Below, in pieces: positions 25,655 to 33,293 of a DNA stretch of 64,000 bases; the first letter of the stretch is position 1, and each line of letters starts with the position of its first letter. This stretch comes from Nocardioides sp. BP30 (GTDB lineage: Bacteria > Actinomycetota > Actinomycetes > Propionibacteriales > Nocardioidaceae): NCBI RefSeq assembly GCF_029873215.1, contig NZ_CP123620.1, positions 4,214,109 through 4,278,108 on the forward strand, written 5' to 3'. Made by a program: the position numbers and the translations under genes. The notes beneath the pieces are model-generated. The model was not told the DNA's origin and did not search any database. It saw only the letters and a program-made list of their open reading frames with translations.

Positions 25655-25736
25655 GGTCCTGGCGATGGTCCCGACCCTTGCAGCCGCGTCTCATCTCGGG
25701 CTGACTGTGACCGCAACCACAGCGAGGAGAGGCACA

Positions 25737-26672
25737 GTGAGCTGGGACGACGGAGCGCCGTACGTGCAGGAGCTGGCGAAGGGCGTCCACGCCTACGTCC
25801 AGCCCGCGGGCGGCTGGATGGTGAACAACTGCGGCATCATCACCGATGCCGCGCGCGATGCCGTCCTGGTGGACACCACCTCGACCGAGAAGCGCAACCG
25901 GGCGCTGCTGGCCGAGGTGGCGGGCCTCGGCGCCCGCGACCCGAAGGTGGCCGTCAACACCCACCACCACCCCGACCACACCTACGGCAACGGCTTCCTG
26001 CCCGCCACCACCACGATCGTCGGCCACCACCTGGCCCGCGAAGGCATCCTGCGCGCCGGCCTGGCCGCCACCAAGGAGCTGCCCGCCGACTACGGCCGAC
26101 TGGTCGTGCGCGCACCGGACGTCACGTTCTCCGAGCGCCTGACCCTGCACCTGGAGGACTTCGCCGTCGAGCTGATCACCCTGGGGCCTGCGCACTCCAC
26201 CAACGACGTGGCGGTCTGGCTGCCGGAGCAGAAGGTGCTCTTCGCCGGAGACCTGGCGTTCTCCGGCGGCCACCCGATCTTCATGGAGGGCTCGATGCTC
26301 GGCTTCAAGGCCGCGCTCGACGCGATGCGCGACCTCGGTCCCGAGGCGCTCGTCCCGGGACACGGTCCGGCCTGCCGCAGCGCCGAGGAGGTGCAGCGGG
26401 TGCTCGACGAGCTCGACGGGTACGTCGCCTACATCTCGGCGCTCGCCCTCGAGTCGTACGCCGCCGGCCTCACCCCGCTCGAGGCCGCGCAGAAGGCCGC
26501 TCAGGGCGAGGACCCCTACCGCGACTGGCCCGAGGGCGAGCGCGTGGTGTGCAACCTGCATCGCGCCTACGCGGAGCTGACCGACTACGAACCGCCGGTG
26601 CCGCTGACCATTCCGAGCCTCTGGCCGGAGATGGTGGCGCTGCACGGCGGCCCGATCGGAACCAACGCGTGA
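25737..26672 (+). CDS. Metallo-beta-lactamase-fold hydrolase
   Basis: A 311-residue MBL-fold protein. The metal motif HxHxDH reads HHHPDH (His76, His78, Asp80, His81), followed by ligands in LGPAHSTND, FAGDLAF and VPGHGPAC, so two metal ions are expected. There is no signal peptide. A GTG at 25737 was chosen because AGGAGAGG lies just upstream, which removes 24 residues from the longest reading. It starts an operon with a cupin and a CoA-transferase pair. It could hydrolyse a lactone or thioester intermediate. Confidence 0.88.
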   Translation: MSWDDGAPYVQELAKGVHAYVQPAGGWMVNNCGIITDAARDAVLVDTTSTEKRNRALLAEVAGLGARDPKVAVNTHHHPDHTYGNGFLPATTTIVGHHLAREGILRAGLAATKELPADYGRLVVRAPDVTFSERLTLHLEDFAVELITLGPAHSTNDVAVWLPEQKVLFAGDLAFSGGHPIFMEGSMLGFKAALDAMRDLGPEALVPGHGPACRSAEEVQRVLDELDGYVAYISALALESYAAGLTPLEAAQKAAQGEDPYRDWPEGERVVCNLHRAYAELTDYEPPVPLTIPSLWPEMVALHGGPIGTNA

Positions 26673-27214
26673 GCCCGCGGTTCCCCGCGCCGCGGCGCGT
26701 CGTCACCGGGCACACGCCCGACGGCGTCTCGGTCGTGGTCTCCGACGGGCCGGTGCCGGTCAGCCGGCACCTGCCCGAGGACGGCGTCCACTTCCACGAG
26801 ATATGGAACACCGAGGGCGCTCCGGCGCTGATCACCGCCGTCGAGGCGGACGAGCCGACGCAGCGCACCCTCGCCGTACCGCCGCCGGAGCGGGGGACGA
26901 AGATCCGGATCAACGAGTTCGCGCCCGGCTTCCTCGACGAGCGCGGCCTGCAGTCCCCGGTGCACCGCACCGCGTCGATCGACTACGGCATCGTGATCGA
27001 GGGTGAGATCACGCTGATCCTCGACGACTCCGAGGTGACGCTGGGCGCCGGTGACGTGGTGGTGCAGCGCGGTACCGACCACGCGTGGGCCAACCGCGGC
27101 GACGTCACGGCGAAGGTGGTCTTCGTGCTCGTCGACGGTGCCTTCGACGAGGCGCTCGCCGCTTCGCTGCCCGGCGGCCTGACCGGGCTCATGCACGGCG
27201 GCCCGAGAGACTAG
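26669..27214 (+). CDS. Cupin-domain protein
   Basis: A 181-residue protein with one C-terminal cupin. The block HRTASIDYGIVIEGEITLIL, then GAGDVVVQRGTDHAWAN, gives cupin motif 1 (with one His and an Asp-Tyr in place of the usual HxH) and motif 2 with a conserved His. The N-terminal 90 residues hold an extra strand-rich region. Its GTG start overlaps the MBL stop by GTGA. Similar proteins are found with aromatic degradation genes, but a ring-cleaving role would need a full metal site, which is not clear here. Confidence 0.8.
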   Translation: MSPRFPAPRRVVTGHTPDGVSVVVSDGPVPVSRHLPEDGVHFHEIWNTEGAPALITAVEADEPTQRTLAVPPPERGTKIRINEFAPGFLDERGLQSPVHRTASIDYGIVIEGEITLILDDSEVTLGAGDVVVQRGTDHAWANRGDVTAKVVFVLVDGAFDEALAASLPGGLTGLMHGGPRD

Positions 27215-27216
27215 TC

Positions 27217-27990
27217 GTGGACAAGGTGGTCTCCTCGGCGGCGCGGGCGGTGGCCGACGTCGGGTCCGGCTCGACGCTCGCCGTCGGCGGGTTCGGGCTG
27301 TGTGGCATCCCCGCCGTGCTGATCGAGGCGCTGCTGGCCTCGGGCGCCGACGAGCTGGAGGTGTTCTCGAACAACGCCGGCGTCGACGACGCGGGCCTGG
27401 GCCTGTTGCTGGGCGCCGGCCGGCTGCGGCGCGTGGTCGCGTCCTACGTCGGGGAGAACAAGGAGTTCGCCCGCCAGTACCTGGCCGGTGAGCTCGAGGT
27501 CGAGCTCACCCCCCAGGGCACCCTGGCCGAGCGGATGCGAGCCGGCGGGTCGGGCATCGCCGCGTTCTACACCCGCACCGGCGTCGGCACCCAGGTCGCC
27601 GAGGGCGGGATGCCGTGGAGGTACGACGGCCACGGCAACGTGGCGATCGCCTCCCCGGCCAAACAGGTGCAGTCCTTCGAGGGACCCGACGGGCCTCGGG
27701 AGTACGTGCTGGAGCGGGCGATCGTCGCCGACTTCGGCCTCGTGCGCGCCTGGAAGGGCGACCGGCACGGCAACCTGGTCTTCCGGGCCGCGGCACGCAA
27801 CTTCAACCCACTCGCCGCGATGTGCGGTCGGGTCACGATCGCCGAGGTCGAGCATCTGGTCGAGCCCGGCGAACTGGGTCCCGACGAGATCCACCTGCCC
27901 GGGGTCTATGTCCAGCGTGTCCTCCCGCTCACGCCCGAGCAGGCCGCGGACAAGCTGATCGAGAAGCGGACCGTGAGGAGCCGGGGATGA
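27217..27990 (+). CDS. Succinyl-CoA:3-ketoacid CoA-transferase subunit A (SCOT type)
   Basis: A 257-residue alpha subunit of a class I CoA-transferase. It has the glycine-rich block [12 protein letters not shown], and [25 protein letters not shown] is characteristic of the SCOT subgroup, as opposed to PcaI, which has SFPRQVDS at that point. With subunit B it moves CoA from succinyl-CoA to a 3-keto acid, perhaps the end product of the nearby ring-cleavage pathway. The GTG start is three bases after the cupin stop, with GAGAGA upstream. It is distinct from PcaIJ at 31947-33292. Confidence 0.88.
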   Translation: MDKVVSSAARAVADVGSGSTLAVGGFGLCGIPAVLIEALLASGADELEVFSNNAGVDDAGLGLLLGAGRLRRVVASYVGENKEFARQYLAGELEVELTPQGTLAERMRAGGSGIAAFYTRTGVGTQVAEGGMPWRYDGHGNVAIASPAKQVQSFEGPDGPREYVLERAIVADFGLVRAWKGDRHGNLVFRAAARNFNPLAAMCGRVTIAEVEHLVEPGELGPDEIHLPGVYVQRVLPLTPEQAADKLIEKRTVRSRG

Positions 27991-28661
27991 GCTGGGACCG
28001 CGACCAGATGGCAGCCCGAGCCGCTGCGGAGCTAGCCGACGGAGACTACGTCAACCTCGGCATCGGGCTGCCCACCCTGGTGCCGAGCTTCGTGCCCGAC
28101 GACCTGGAGCTGGTCCTGCAGTCCGAGAACGGCATCCTCGGCACCGGTGCCTACCCCACCGAGGACGAGGTCGACCCCGACCTGATCAACGCCGGCAAGG
28201 AGACCGTCACGGTCCGTCGGGGAGCCAGCTTCTTCGACTCCGCGACCTCCTTCGGGATGATCCGCGGCGGCAAGATCGACGCCGCCATCCTCGGGGCCAT
28301 GCAGGTCTCCGCGACCGGCGACATCGCCAACTGGATGATCCCGGGCAAGATGGTCAAGGGCATGGGCGGCGCGATGGACCTGGTCCACGGCGCCCGGAAG
28401 GTCATCGTGCTGATGGAGCACACCGCCAAGGACGGCTCCCCCAAGATCGTCGAGGAATGCACGCTGCCCTACACCGGCAAGGGCGTGGTCCAGAGGATCA
28501 TCACCGATCTGTGCGTCCTCGACGTCACGCCCGAGGGGCTGACCCTCGTCGAGCTCGCCCCGGGCGTGACGCTGGACGAGGTACGTCGAGCCACCGAGCC
28601 ACCGATCGCGGAGAGGCCGACTGACGCCGGGGCGGCGGCGAGCGCGCGGGGCCGGGACTAG
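27987..28661 (+). CDS. Succinyl-CoA:3-ketoacid CoA-transferase subunit B
   Basis: A 224-residue beta subunit. The catalytic glutamate that carries the acyl and CoA intermediates is Glu47 in QSENGILG, and the oxyanion-type block VNLGIGLPT is upstream. The C-terminal 15 residues ([13 protein letters not shown]) extend past the family's usual end. The ATG overlaps the subunit A stop by four bases. Its TAG stop shares the palindromic CTAG with the stop of the oppositely oriented DUF389 gene. Confidence 0.9.
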   Translation: MSWDRDQMAARAAAELADGDYVNLGIGLPTLVPSFVPDDLELVLQSENGILGTGAYPTEDEVDPDLINAGKETVTVRRGASFFDSATSFGMIRGGKIDAAILGAMQVSATGDIANWMIPGKMVKGMGGAMDLVHGARKVIVLMEHTAKDGSPKIVEECTLPYTGKGVVQRIITDLCVLDVTPEGLTLVELAPGVTLDEVRRATEPPIAERPTDAGAAASARGRD

Positions 28662-29614
28662 CCGCGCTGTCGGGCGAGGACCCGCCGGCGGTGCCGAGCC
28701 ATCCGGTTGCCGATCGCCTGCTGCAGCGCGAGCGTGAACCAGCCGGCGATGACCATGCCCGAGACGTTGACCGCCAGCTGCGCGGCGCTGCCGAGCAGCT
28801 CGTGGCGAGCCCCGAAGGCGATGCCGAGGGCGACGTTGCCGGCGGCCGGGACGGTGGTGACGGAGATGAACACACCCGAGAGTCCGCCCACCTTGGCGCT
28901 CGTGAGCGAGAGCACGCCGGCCGCGGCCGCGATCAGCGCGACGATGAACGACCACTTGTCCGGGCTGTAGATGAAGCTGGTCCCGGGCCGCTTCCCCGTC
29001 ACGTCCTCGACCGTCACCCAACCGAGCGCCCGAGCTGCGAGGGCGGCGATCGTGCTCACGGCGATCGCGACAGCGAAACCGACGACCAACGTGCGGGCGG
29101 CGCCGGTGAAGAGACCGCGCCGGCGACGTACGAGCGCGAGCCCCAGCGCGGCGATCGCCACGAACTCCGGACCGAGCACCATCGCGCCGATCACCAGGAT
29201 CTGGGAGTCGACGACGATGGCGACCGACGCCAGCAGGGTCGCGAGCGTCATGAACGCCAGGTAGGTCCAGTTCAGCTCCGTCTCCTCGTAGGCACGCTGG
29301 GTCACCTCGGCCCACACCACCGCATCGGCGCCCGCTCCCGGAGTGCGCCGCTCGGCGTCCAGGCCGGCCCGCGACATCCACGTCGTGACCGGCTCGATGT
29401 GGATCGTGCCGGACTCGGGGATGCCGAGGGCCGAGAGCCGTTCGACGATGTCGTCGGTGGCCTCGCGGGCGACGTCGGCCAGCACGATGTCGCCCTCGGG
29501 CCGCACCGAGGCGCCGCGGAGCACCGCGAGCTGGCTGACCGCAGGATCACCGGTGAGCGCCTCGACGACCCGGTCGGTCATCCGGGTGGGCGAGGTCACT
29601 CGCAGATGCTCCAC
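28658..29614 (-). CDS. DUF389-family membrane protein
   Basis: A 318-residue membrane protein of the DUF389 family. The soluble N-terminal half (1-115) has an ACT-like start, [21 protein letters not shown]. Six hydrophobic segments follow, with the family block [25 protein letters not shown] split over segments 1-2. It is inner-membrane and its transported or sensed substrate is unknown. The GTG at 29614 has GAGAGGTGG nine bases upstream; another GTG at 29599 is possible. It runs into the tRNA-Glu remnant region and meets the CoA-transferase gene tail to tail. Confidence 0.85.
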   Translation of the reverse strand: MEHLRVTSPTRMTDRVVEALTGDPAVSQLAVLRGASVRPEGDIVLADVAREATDDIVERLSALGIPESGTIHIEPVTTWMSRAGLDAERRTPGAGADAVVWAEVTQRAYEETELNWTYLAFMTLATLLASVAIVVDSQILVIGAMVLGPEFVAIAALGLALVRRRRGLFTGAARTLVVGFAVAIAVSTIAALAARALGWVTVEDVTGKRPGTSFIYSPDKWSFIVALIAAAAGVLSLTSAKVGGLSGVFISVTTVPAAGNVALGIAFGARHELLGSAAQLAVNVSGMVIAGWFTLALQQAIGNRMARHRRRVLARQRG

Positions 29615-29640
29615 GCTTGAGAACCACCTCTCGATGAGGA

Positions 29641-29678
29641 TGACCCCCTGATCCGCGTCTCCGCAGTTCAGAGGGTCA
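29641..29678 (-). terminator. Stem-loop next to the left tRNA-Glu remnant
   Basis: Arms TGACCC and GGGTCA enclose further pairs CTGA/TCAG and CGCG/CGC around a TCTC loop. It has the same layout as the stem at 31746-31785 that follows the intact tRNA-Glu, so the hairpin seems to have been copied with the attachment site or to be the original tRNA terminator. The T-tract is weak on either strand. Confidence 0.5.
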
Positions 29679-29680
29679 GA

Positions 29681-29728
29681 TCCGTCCGTACCCGTACCGG
29701 ATTCGAACCGGCGCTACCGCCGGGAAAG
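29681..29728. repeat. Left attachment-site repeat (3' half of tRNA-Glu)
   Basis: These 48 bases match 31785-31833 with one missing C and one substitution. The 29 bases 29694-29722 are identical to 31799-31827 and cover the T arm and the 3' side of the anticodon stem. The 5' half of a tRNA is absent, so this copy is not a functional gene. Confidence 0.8.
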
Positions 29729-30181
29729 TCGAAAGAAGAGATGATGGAACGTGGGCGGTCACGGTCGTGATCTGAATCAGCAGGCCAGAGCCTACAGCCG
29801 CAGTTGAGCACTGCTGGACAACGAGGAGCGTTCTCGGCTCTGGTGTTGCCATGCTGTCGCCACGTGGCCACCAGCCACCTAGGCAGTTCACCCCGGACGC
29901 GACGATCCAGGGCGGTGGGGTCGCTCGACGACAGCCGTTTGGCGCGACCGGCGCGATCAGTACTGCTGTGCGAACGATCCCGTAGGTTGATGTCGCTCGA
30001 TTGCGGGTGTCGATTCTCCCCCAAAGATGCCTTGCCTTGGAGCGAGGTTGGACCTGGGCGGTGGCAGCCGATGTCCGGTTCGGGACCGAGGTCGACCGGC
30101 CTCCACCAAGCCCTCTGGCAAGCGGGGCCCACACAAGGACTCACCATCCAGACACGACACCACGAGGACACCATTGCGGCG
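29729..30181. other. Non-coding or degraded stretch inside the island
   Basis: No reading frame here on either strand resembles a known protein, and no start with a good ribosome-binding site was seen. It probably consists of eroded element DNA. Confidence 0.5.
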
Positions 30182-30300
30182 TTAGGTCTCGCGGGTCGCG
30201 CCGTGGATCTGGGAGGCGAACCCGCCGATCACGATGTAGCGGACACCGTGCTCGTTCAGAACCTCAGCGGTCCGCTGAGGCTGGAAGCGGGGCGTCGTCA
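30182..30300 (-). pseudogene. Nucleotidyltransferase remnant (N-terminal part)
   Basis: The reading EVLNEHGVRYIVIGGFASQIHGATR matches the start of small nucleotidyltransferase-fold proteins common in toxin-antitoxin and abortive-infection loci (GG, A and HG-x-x-R pattern). The frame stops at TAA right after ATRET, before the catalytic DxD, and the upstream part is not recognisable. It is therefore a fragment. The left boundary is the stop codon and the right boundary is approximate. Confidence 0.5.
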
Positions 30301-30579
30301 ACTGACCCGCCTTGCTGCGGAGACGAATGCGTTCGCGGCGGGTGCACGAACAGAGCAGCCCGAACGAACCCGACGACCACGGCCTATCCCGGCCAGCCCG
30401 AACCATCCTGGTGGCGACTGACGAACGCGCAACTCCTCGCCATCCTGACTGTGCGAACAGCGCCTTGGGAATCGCCCAGCACTTGCAGGCCCTGGGCCGA
30501 TGAGACCGAAGGTGTCCCTCGACCAGCGGTCGGGGCCCCTCGCGCCAGCGTATCTAGCTCCGCCCGAGCCACATCTTCT
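30301..30579. other. Degraded stretch inside the island
   Basis: No supported gene. The minus-strand frame upstream of the nucleotidyltransferase remnant is open but its sequence is low-complexity and Arg-rich, unlike a real N-terminus. Confidence 0.4.
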
Positions 30580-31161
30580 TCAAGACGCCCGAGCGATAAG
30601 GCTTAGGATAATCATGAGAATCACCAACAAGAGGGATGCGTTGCCCAAAGCCTTGATCCAGATATGGCCAGTGCCGGGCCTGGGGGCCACAGCCATCGAA
30701 CCGAGTGCGACTCCAAAAACGCAAGAAGAGAGCCCCGAGAGCACATGTGTGCGGAGCAGCAAGTCGCCACCATAGCAAATGAGGAATACGGCCAGCGCCC
30801 CCAACCAGACTGAGAATAAAAATCCCAACCAGATTGGCCGAACTTGATGACGCGGAGAAAACAGTTCCTGGTGAAGTACTCTTTTGCCCACAGTGCGAAA
30901 CTCTCTACTCCTCAAGCGGCAACCCAAGGCGCAGCTTTCGCTATGTGAAACTCCCGGATTGAAGTCGCCCATCGGTGTCGCACCAGCCCTCCATGCGCGA
31001 AAAAAGCGCTTCCTTGAATGGATGATACCGTACGCGCCGGACAAAATGTCGCGGATCAAATAGTTGACTTCATCCGTGTCGAGCGAGAAAGCGGTAGCCG
31101 CCGGACAGGAGTCGGGGACCGAATATTCTTTTGATTCCTTGATGACCCAGGTGGCCGTCAT
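30580..31161 (-). CDS. Hypothetical membrane protein in the island
   Basis: A possible 193-residue protein of unknown family. The N-terminal 110 residues are soluble (MTATWVIKESKEYSVPDS at the start). Three hydrophobic segments follow: IWLGFLFSVWLGALAVFLIC, a second around LSGLSSCVFGVALGSMAV, and a third ending LLLVILMIILSLIARAS. GC content and codon use are clearly lower than in the flanking genes, which supports foreign origin. The ATG at 31161 has only a weak GAGAAATTAAAG site. The frame stays open for 94 codons upstream, so a different start or a truncated larger gene is possible. Confidence 0.45.
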   Translation of the reverse strand: MTATWVIKESKEYSVPDSCPAATAFSLDTDEVNYLIRDILSGAYGIIHSRKRFFRAWRAGATPMGDFNPGVSHSESCALGCRLRSREFRTVGKRVLHQELFSPRHQVRPIWLGFLFSVWLGALAVFLICYGGDLLLRTHVLSGLSSCVFGVALGSMAVAPRPGTGHIWIKALGNASLLLVILMIILSLIARAS

Positions 31162-31397
31162 CTTTAATTTCTCGAACGAGATAATTGATAAAGACTGCGA
31201 GCTTATCTGCCCAGGATCCTGGAATTCTCCGAATGAGGCCCGACAGGGGAGATCGAGTCTCGTCGGCAGTCTTGTCCGCAAGTTTGCTGAGTATCCGAGC
31301 GCTTTTCCGCCAGAGCCGTAAAGGCGCCAACGACGAGGGTACGGACCAGCAGGGCACCTTCGCGAACCGATATCTGATCTCGACTCGGGTCCTGAGA

Positions 31398-31612
31398 AGG
31401 TGAACCTTCCCCGGCCGGTCAAGGGCGAGCGTCGCCATCTCACTCACACCCAGGTCGGGCGCCTGGCCTACACCGGCGTGCGGTTCGGCGAGATGGCGGC
31501 ACTCAAGGTCCGGCGTCACGACCTCTCACTGCGTCGAGCGGTCATCGCGGAGTCGGTGACGCCCGTCCAGGGCAAGGGATGGGCTGGGCGCACAGAAGCG
31601 AGCCGACCGTGA
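31398..31612 (+). pseudogene. Tyrosine recombinase (phage-type integrase) remnant
   Basis: The reading VKGERRHLTHTQVGRLAYTG then VRFGEMAALKVRRHDL belongs to the catalytic domain of XerC/phage integrases. About 25 residues that normally separate the LTH-x-Q-V helix from YTGxRxGE are missing. The frame ends soon after the box I Arg, before the HxxR and Tyr motifs, and there is no N-terminal domain. It is a deleted fragment of the integrase that probably inserted the island. It lies about 180 bases from tRNA-Glu, as expected for such elements. Confidence 0.7.
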
Positions 31613-31745
31613 CGAGCCGCCAGCCGTCGAGAACCACTCGATTTCGCCTGCCAGCGAGGACGCCCACGACGAGCCGTTCGACCTCATCGGGCAACAAGGT
31701 GTCGCCCTTTCGTCGCCAGCACCGTTGTCAAGCCCCCGAGACGAA
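31613..31745. other. Short non-coding remnant between integrase fragment and tRNA-Glu terminator
   Basis: Probably the frameshifted continuation of the integrase gene. No intact box II or catalytic Tyr region was found in any frame. Confidence 0.35.
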
Positions 31746-31785
31746 GGCCTCCTGAACTGCGTTTCCGCAGGTCAGGGGGCCTTTT
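31746..31785 (-). terminator. Stem-loop downstream of tRNA-Glu
   Basis: Arms GGCC-T-CCTGA and TCAGG-G-GGCC, then CTGCG/CGCAG around a TTTC loop, give a 15-16 bp stem with few mismatches. A TTTT run follows on the plus strand, and TTCGTC follows on the minus strand, which is the direction of the tRNA. It most likely ends the tRNA-Glu transcript. Confidence 0.6.
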
Positions 31786-31833
31786 CCGTCCGTACCCCGT
31801 ACCGGATTCGAACCGGCGCTACCGCCGTGAAAG
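31785..31833. repeat. Right attachment-site repeat within tRNA-Glu
   Basis: This is the partner of the repeat at 29681-29728. It lies inside the intact tRNA gene and extends eight bases past its 3' end. Identity over 29 uninterrupted bases (31799-31827) marks the probable crossover region. Confidence 0.8.
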
Positions 31834-31865
31834 GGCGGGGTCCTGGGCCGCTAGACGAACGGGGC
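31793..31865 (-). tRNA. tRNA-Glu (anticodon TTC)
   Basis: A 73-base cloverleaf on the minus strand. The acceptor stem GCCCCGT pairs with ACGGGGT, followed by discriminator A. The anticodon stem CCGCC/GGCGG holds loop CTTTCAC with anticodon TTC, and the T arm has GGTTCGAATCC. CCA is not encoded. It served as the integration site of the adjacent decayed element, and its 3' half is duplicated at 29681-29728. Confidence 0.95.
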
Positions 31866-31946
31866 GTGCGCGTCGGTCGGCGCGTCGATCAGCATAGGGG
31901 GCCCCGAGCGACGCTCCCAACTCAGTGCGGCCTCTCCGGGCGAGGA

Positions 31947-32597
31947 TCAGTGCAGCTCGACCGCCACCCGCTCGCGCAGCTCCGCGAGCGAGACGCCGTA
32001 CGTCTCGCGCACCGTGGCGCCATCGGGACCGAGGTCGAAGACGGCGTAGTCGGTGTAGACGCGAGACACGCACCCCACCCCGGTGAGGGGCATGGAGCAG
32101 GTCTCGACGAGCTTCGCCTCGCCGTTCTTCGCGAACAGCGACATCATCACGAACACGTCCTTGGCGCCGATCGCGAGATCCATGGCACCGCCCACCGCCG
32201 GGATGTCGCCCGGCCTGCCCGTGCTCCAGTTGGCCAGGTCGCCGGTGTGGCCGACCTGGAAGGCGCCCAGCACGCAGACGTCGAGGTGGCCGCCGCGCAT
32301 CATCGCGAACGAGTCGGCGTGGTGGAAGTAGGAGCAGCCGGGGGTCTCCACCACCGGCACCTTGCCGGCGTTGGTGAGATCGGCGTCGACCTCCTCCCCC
32401 TCGGCCTTACGGCCCATCCCGAGCATGCCGTTCTCGGTGTGCAGGATGACGCCCAGCTCGACGGGCAGATGGTCGGCGATCTTCGTCGGTTGGCCGATGC
32501 CGAGGTTGACGAAGGAGCCCTCCGGGATGTCGCGCGCGATCACCTGCGCGAGCTCGTCCATCGAGAGGGGGCCCCGGTCGGTGTTCTCTACAGTCAT
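31947..32597 (-). CDS. pcaJ: 3-oxoadipate CoA-transferase subunit B
   Basis: A 216-residue class I CoA-transferase beta subunit. The catalytic glutamate is Glu55 in HTENGMLG, and VNLGIGQPTK forms the conserved loop. HADSFAMMRGGHLDV is typical of PcaJ/CatJ proteins. With PcaI it activates 3-oxoadipate with CoA from succinyl-CoA. The ATG shares one base with the pcaI stop. It is the last gene of the pcaFIJ operon and lies 81 bases from tRNA-Glu. Confidence 0.93.
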   Translation of the reverse strand: MTVENTDRGPLSMDELAQVIARDIPEGSFVNLGIGQPTKIADHLPVELGVILHTENGMLGMGRKAEGEEVDADLTNAGKVPVVETPGCSYFHHADSFAMMRGGHLDVCVLGAFQVGHTGDLANWSTGRPGDIPAVGGAMDLAIGAKDVFVMMSLFAKNGEAKLVETCSMPLTGVGCVSRVYTDYAVFDLGPDGATVRETYGVSLAELRERVAVELH

Positions 32598-33292
32598 CAG
32601 CGCGCTCCCTGCACGGTGTAGTGGCGGGCCTCGACCTGGACCACGCGGTCGACGTAGATCGAGGGCGTGACGACGGCCTCAGGGTCCAGCTCGCCGGTCG
32701 GCACGATGGCGCTCACCTGCGCGACCGTCGTGGTCGCGGCGGTGGCCATCACCGGTCCGAAGTTCCGCGCGGTCTTGCGGTAGACCAGATTGCCGAGCCG
32801 GTCGGCGGTGTGGGCGGCGATCAGCGCGTAGTCGCCCTTGATCGGGTACTCCAGGACGTACTCGCGTCCGTCGATCGTGCGCTGCTCCTTGCCCTCCGCC
32901 AGCGGCGTGCCGACGGCTGTCGGGCAGAAGAACGCGCCGATCCCGGCGCCGGCGGCGCGCATCCGCTCGGCGAGATTGCCCTGCGGCACCACCTCCAGCT
33001 CGATCCGACCGGCTCGATAGAGCTCGTCGAAGACGTAGGAGTCGACCTGCCGCGGGAAGGAGCAGAGGACCTTGCGGACCCGGCCGGCCTTGAGGAGCGC
33101 CGCCAGGCCGACCTCGCCGTTGCCGGCGTTGTTGGCCACGATCGTCAGGTCCTGAGCCCCCTGGCGGATCAGCGCGTCGATGAGGTCGAACGGCATGCCG
33201 GCCAGGCCGAAGCCGCCGACCAGGACGGTCGAGCCGTCCTCGATGCCGGCGACGGCCTCGTCGGCGGTCTCGAGGATCGATGTCCTGGCCAT
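32597..33292 (-). CDS. pcaI: 3-oxoadipate CoA-transferase subunit A
   Basis: A 231-residue alpha subunit with LVGGFGLAGMP, VANNAGNGEVGLA and CSFPRQVDSYVFDELYRAG, the version found in PcaI/CatI rather than SCOT. It pairs with PcaJ, encoded immediately downstream. One base separates its start from the pcaF stop. Context with pcaF, a LysR gene and hydroxyquinol genes supports 3-oxoadipate as substrate. Confidence 0.93.
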   Translation of the reverse strand: MARTSILETADEAVAGIEDGSTVLVGGFGLAGMPFDLIDALIRQGAQDLTIVANNAGNGEVGLAALLKAGRVRKVLCSFPRQVDSYVFDELYRAGRIELEVVPQGNLAERMRAAGAGIGAFFCPTAVGTPLAEGKEQRTIDGREYVLEYPIKGDYALIAAHTADRLGNLVYRKTARNFGPVMATAATTTVAQVSAIVPTGELDPEAVVTPSIYVDRVVQVEARHYTVQGAR

Positions 33293-33293
33293 C

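Larger units (their letters stand above)
29681..31833. mobile_element. Decayed integrative element in tRNA-Glu
   Basis: About 2.1 kb bounded by direct repeats of the 3' half of tRNA-Glu, with an integrase remnant beside the intact tRNA and reduced GC inside. This is the standard layout of a tRNA-targeting integrative element after loss of most cargo. The intact tRNA is at the right end, and the left repeat is the displaced original 3' end. It separates the SCOT-type CoA-transferase and DUF389 genes from pcaFIJ. Confidence 0.75.

Noticed and set aside
29681..29728. Second tRNA-Glu gene
   Set aside because: Only the T arm and part of the anticodon arm are present, with a base missing in the acceptor stem. 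It is an attachment-site remnant.
29729..30579. Several open frames of 60-200 codons in the island
   Set aside because: Apart from the short nucleotidyltransferase fragment they overlap each other on both strands and show no motifs, ribosome-binding sites or consistent codon use.
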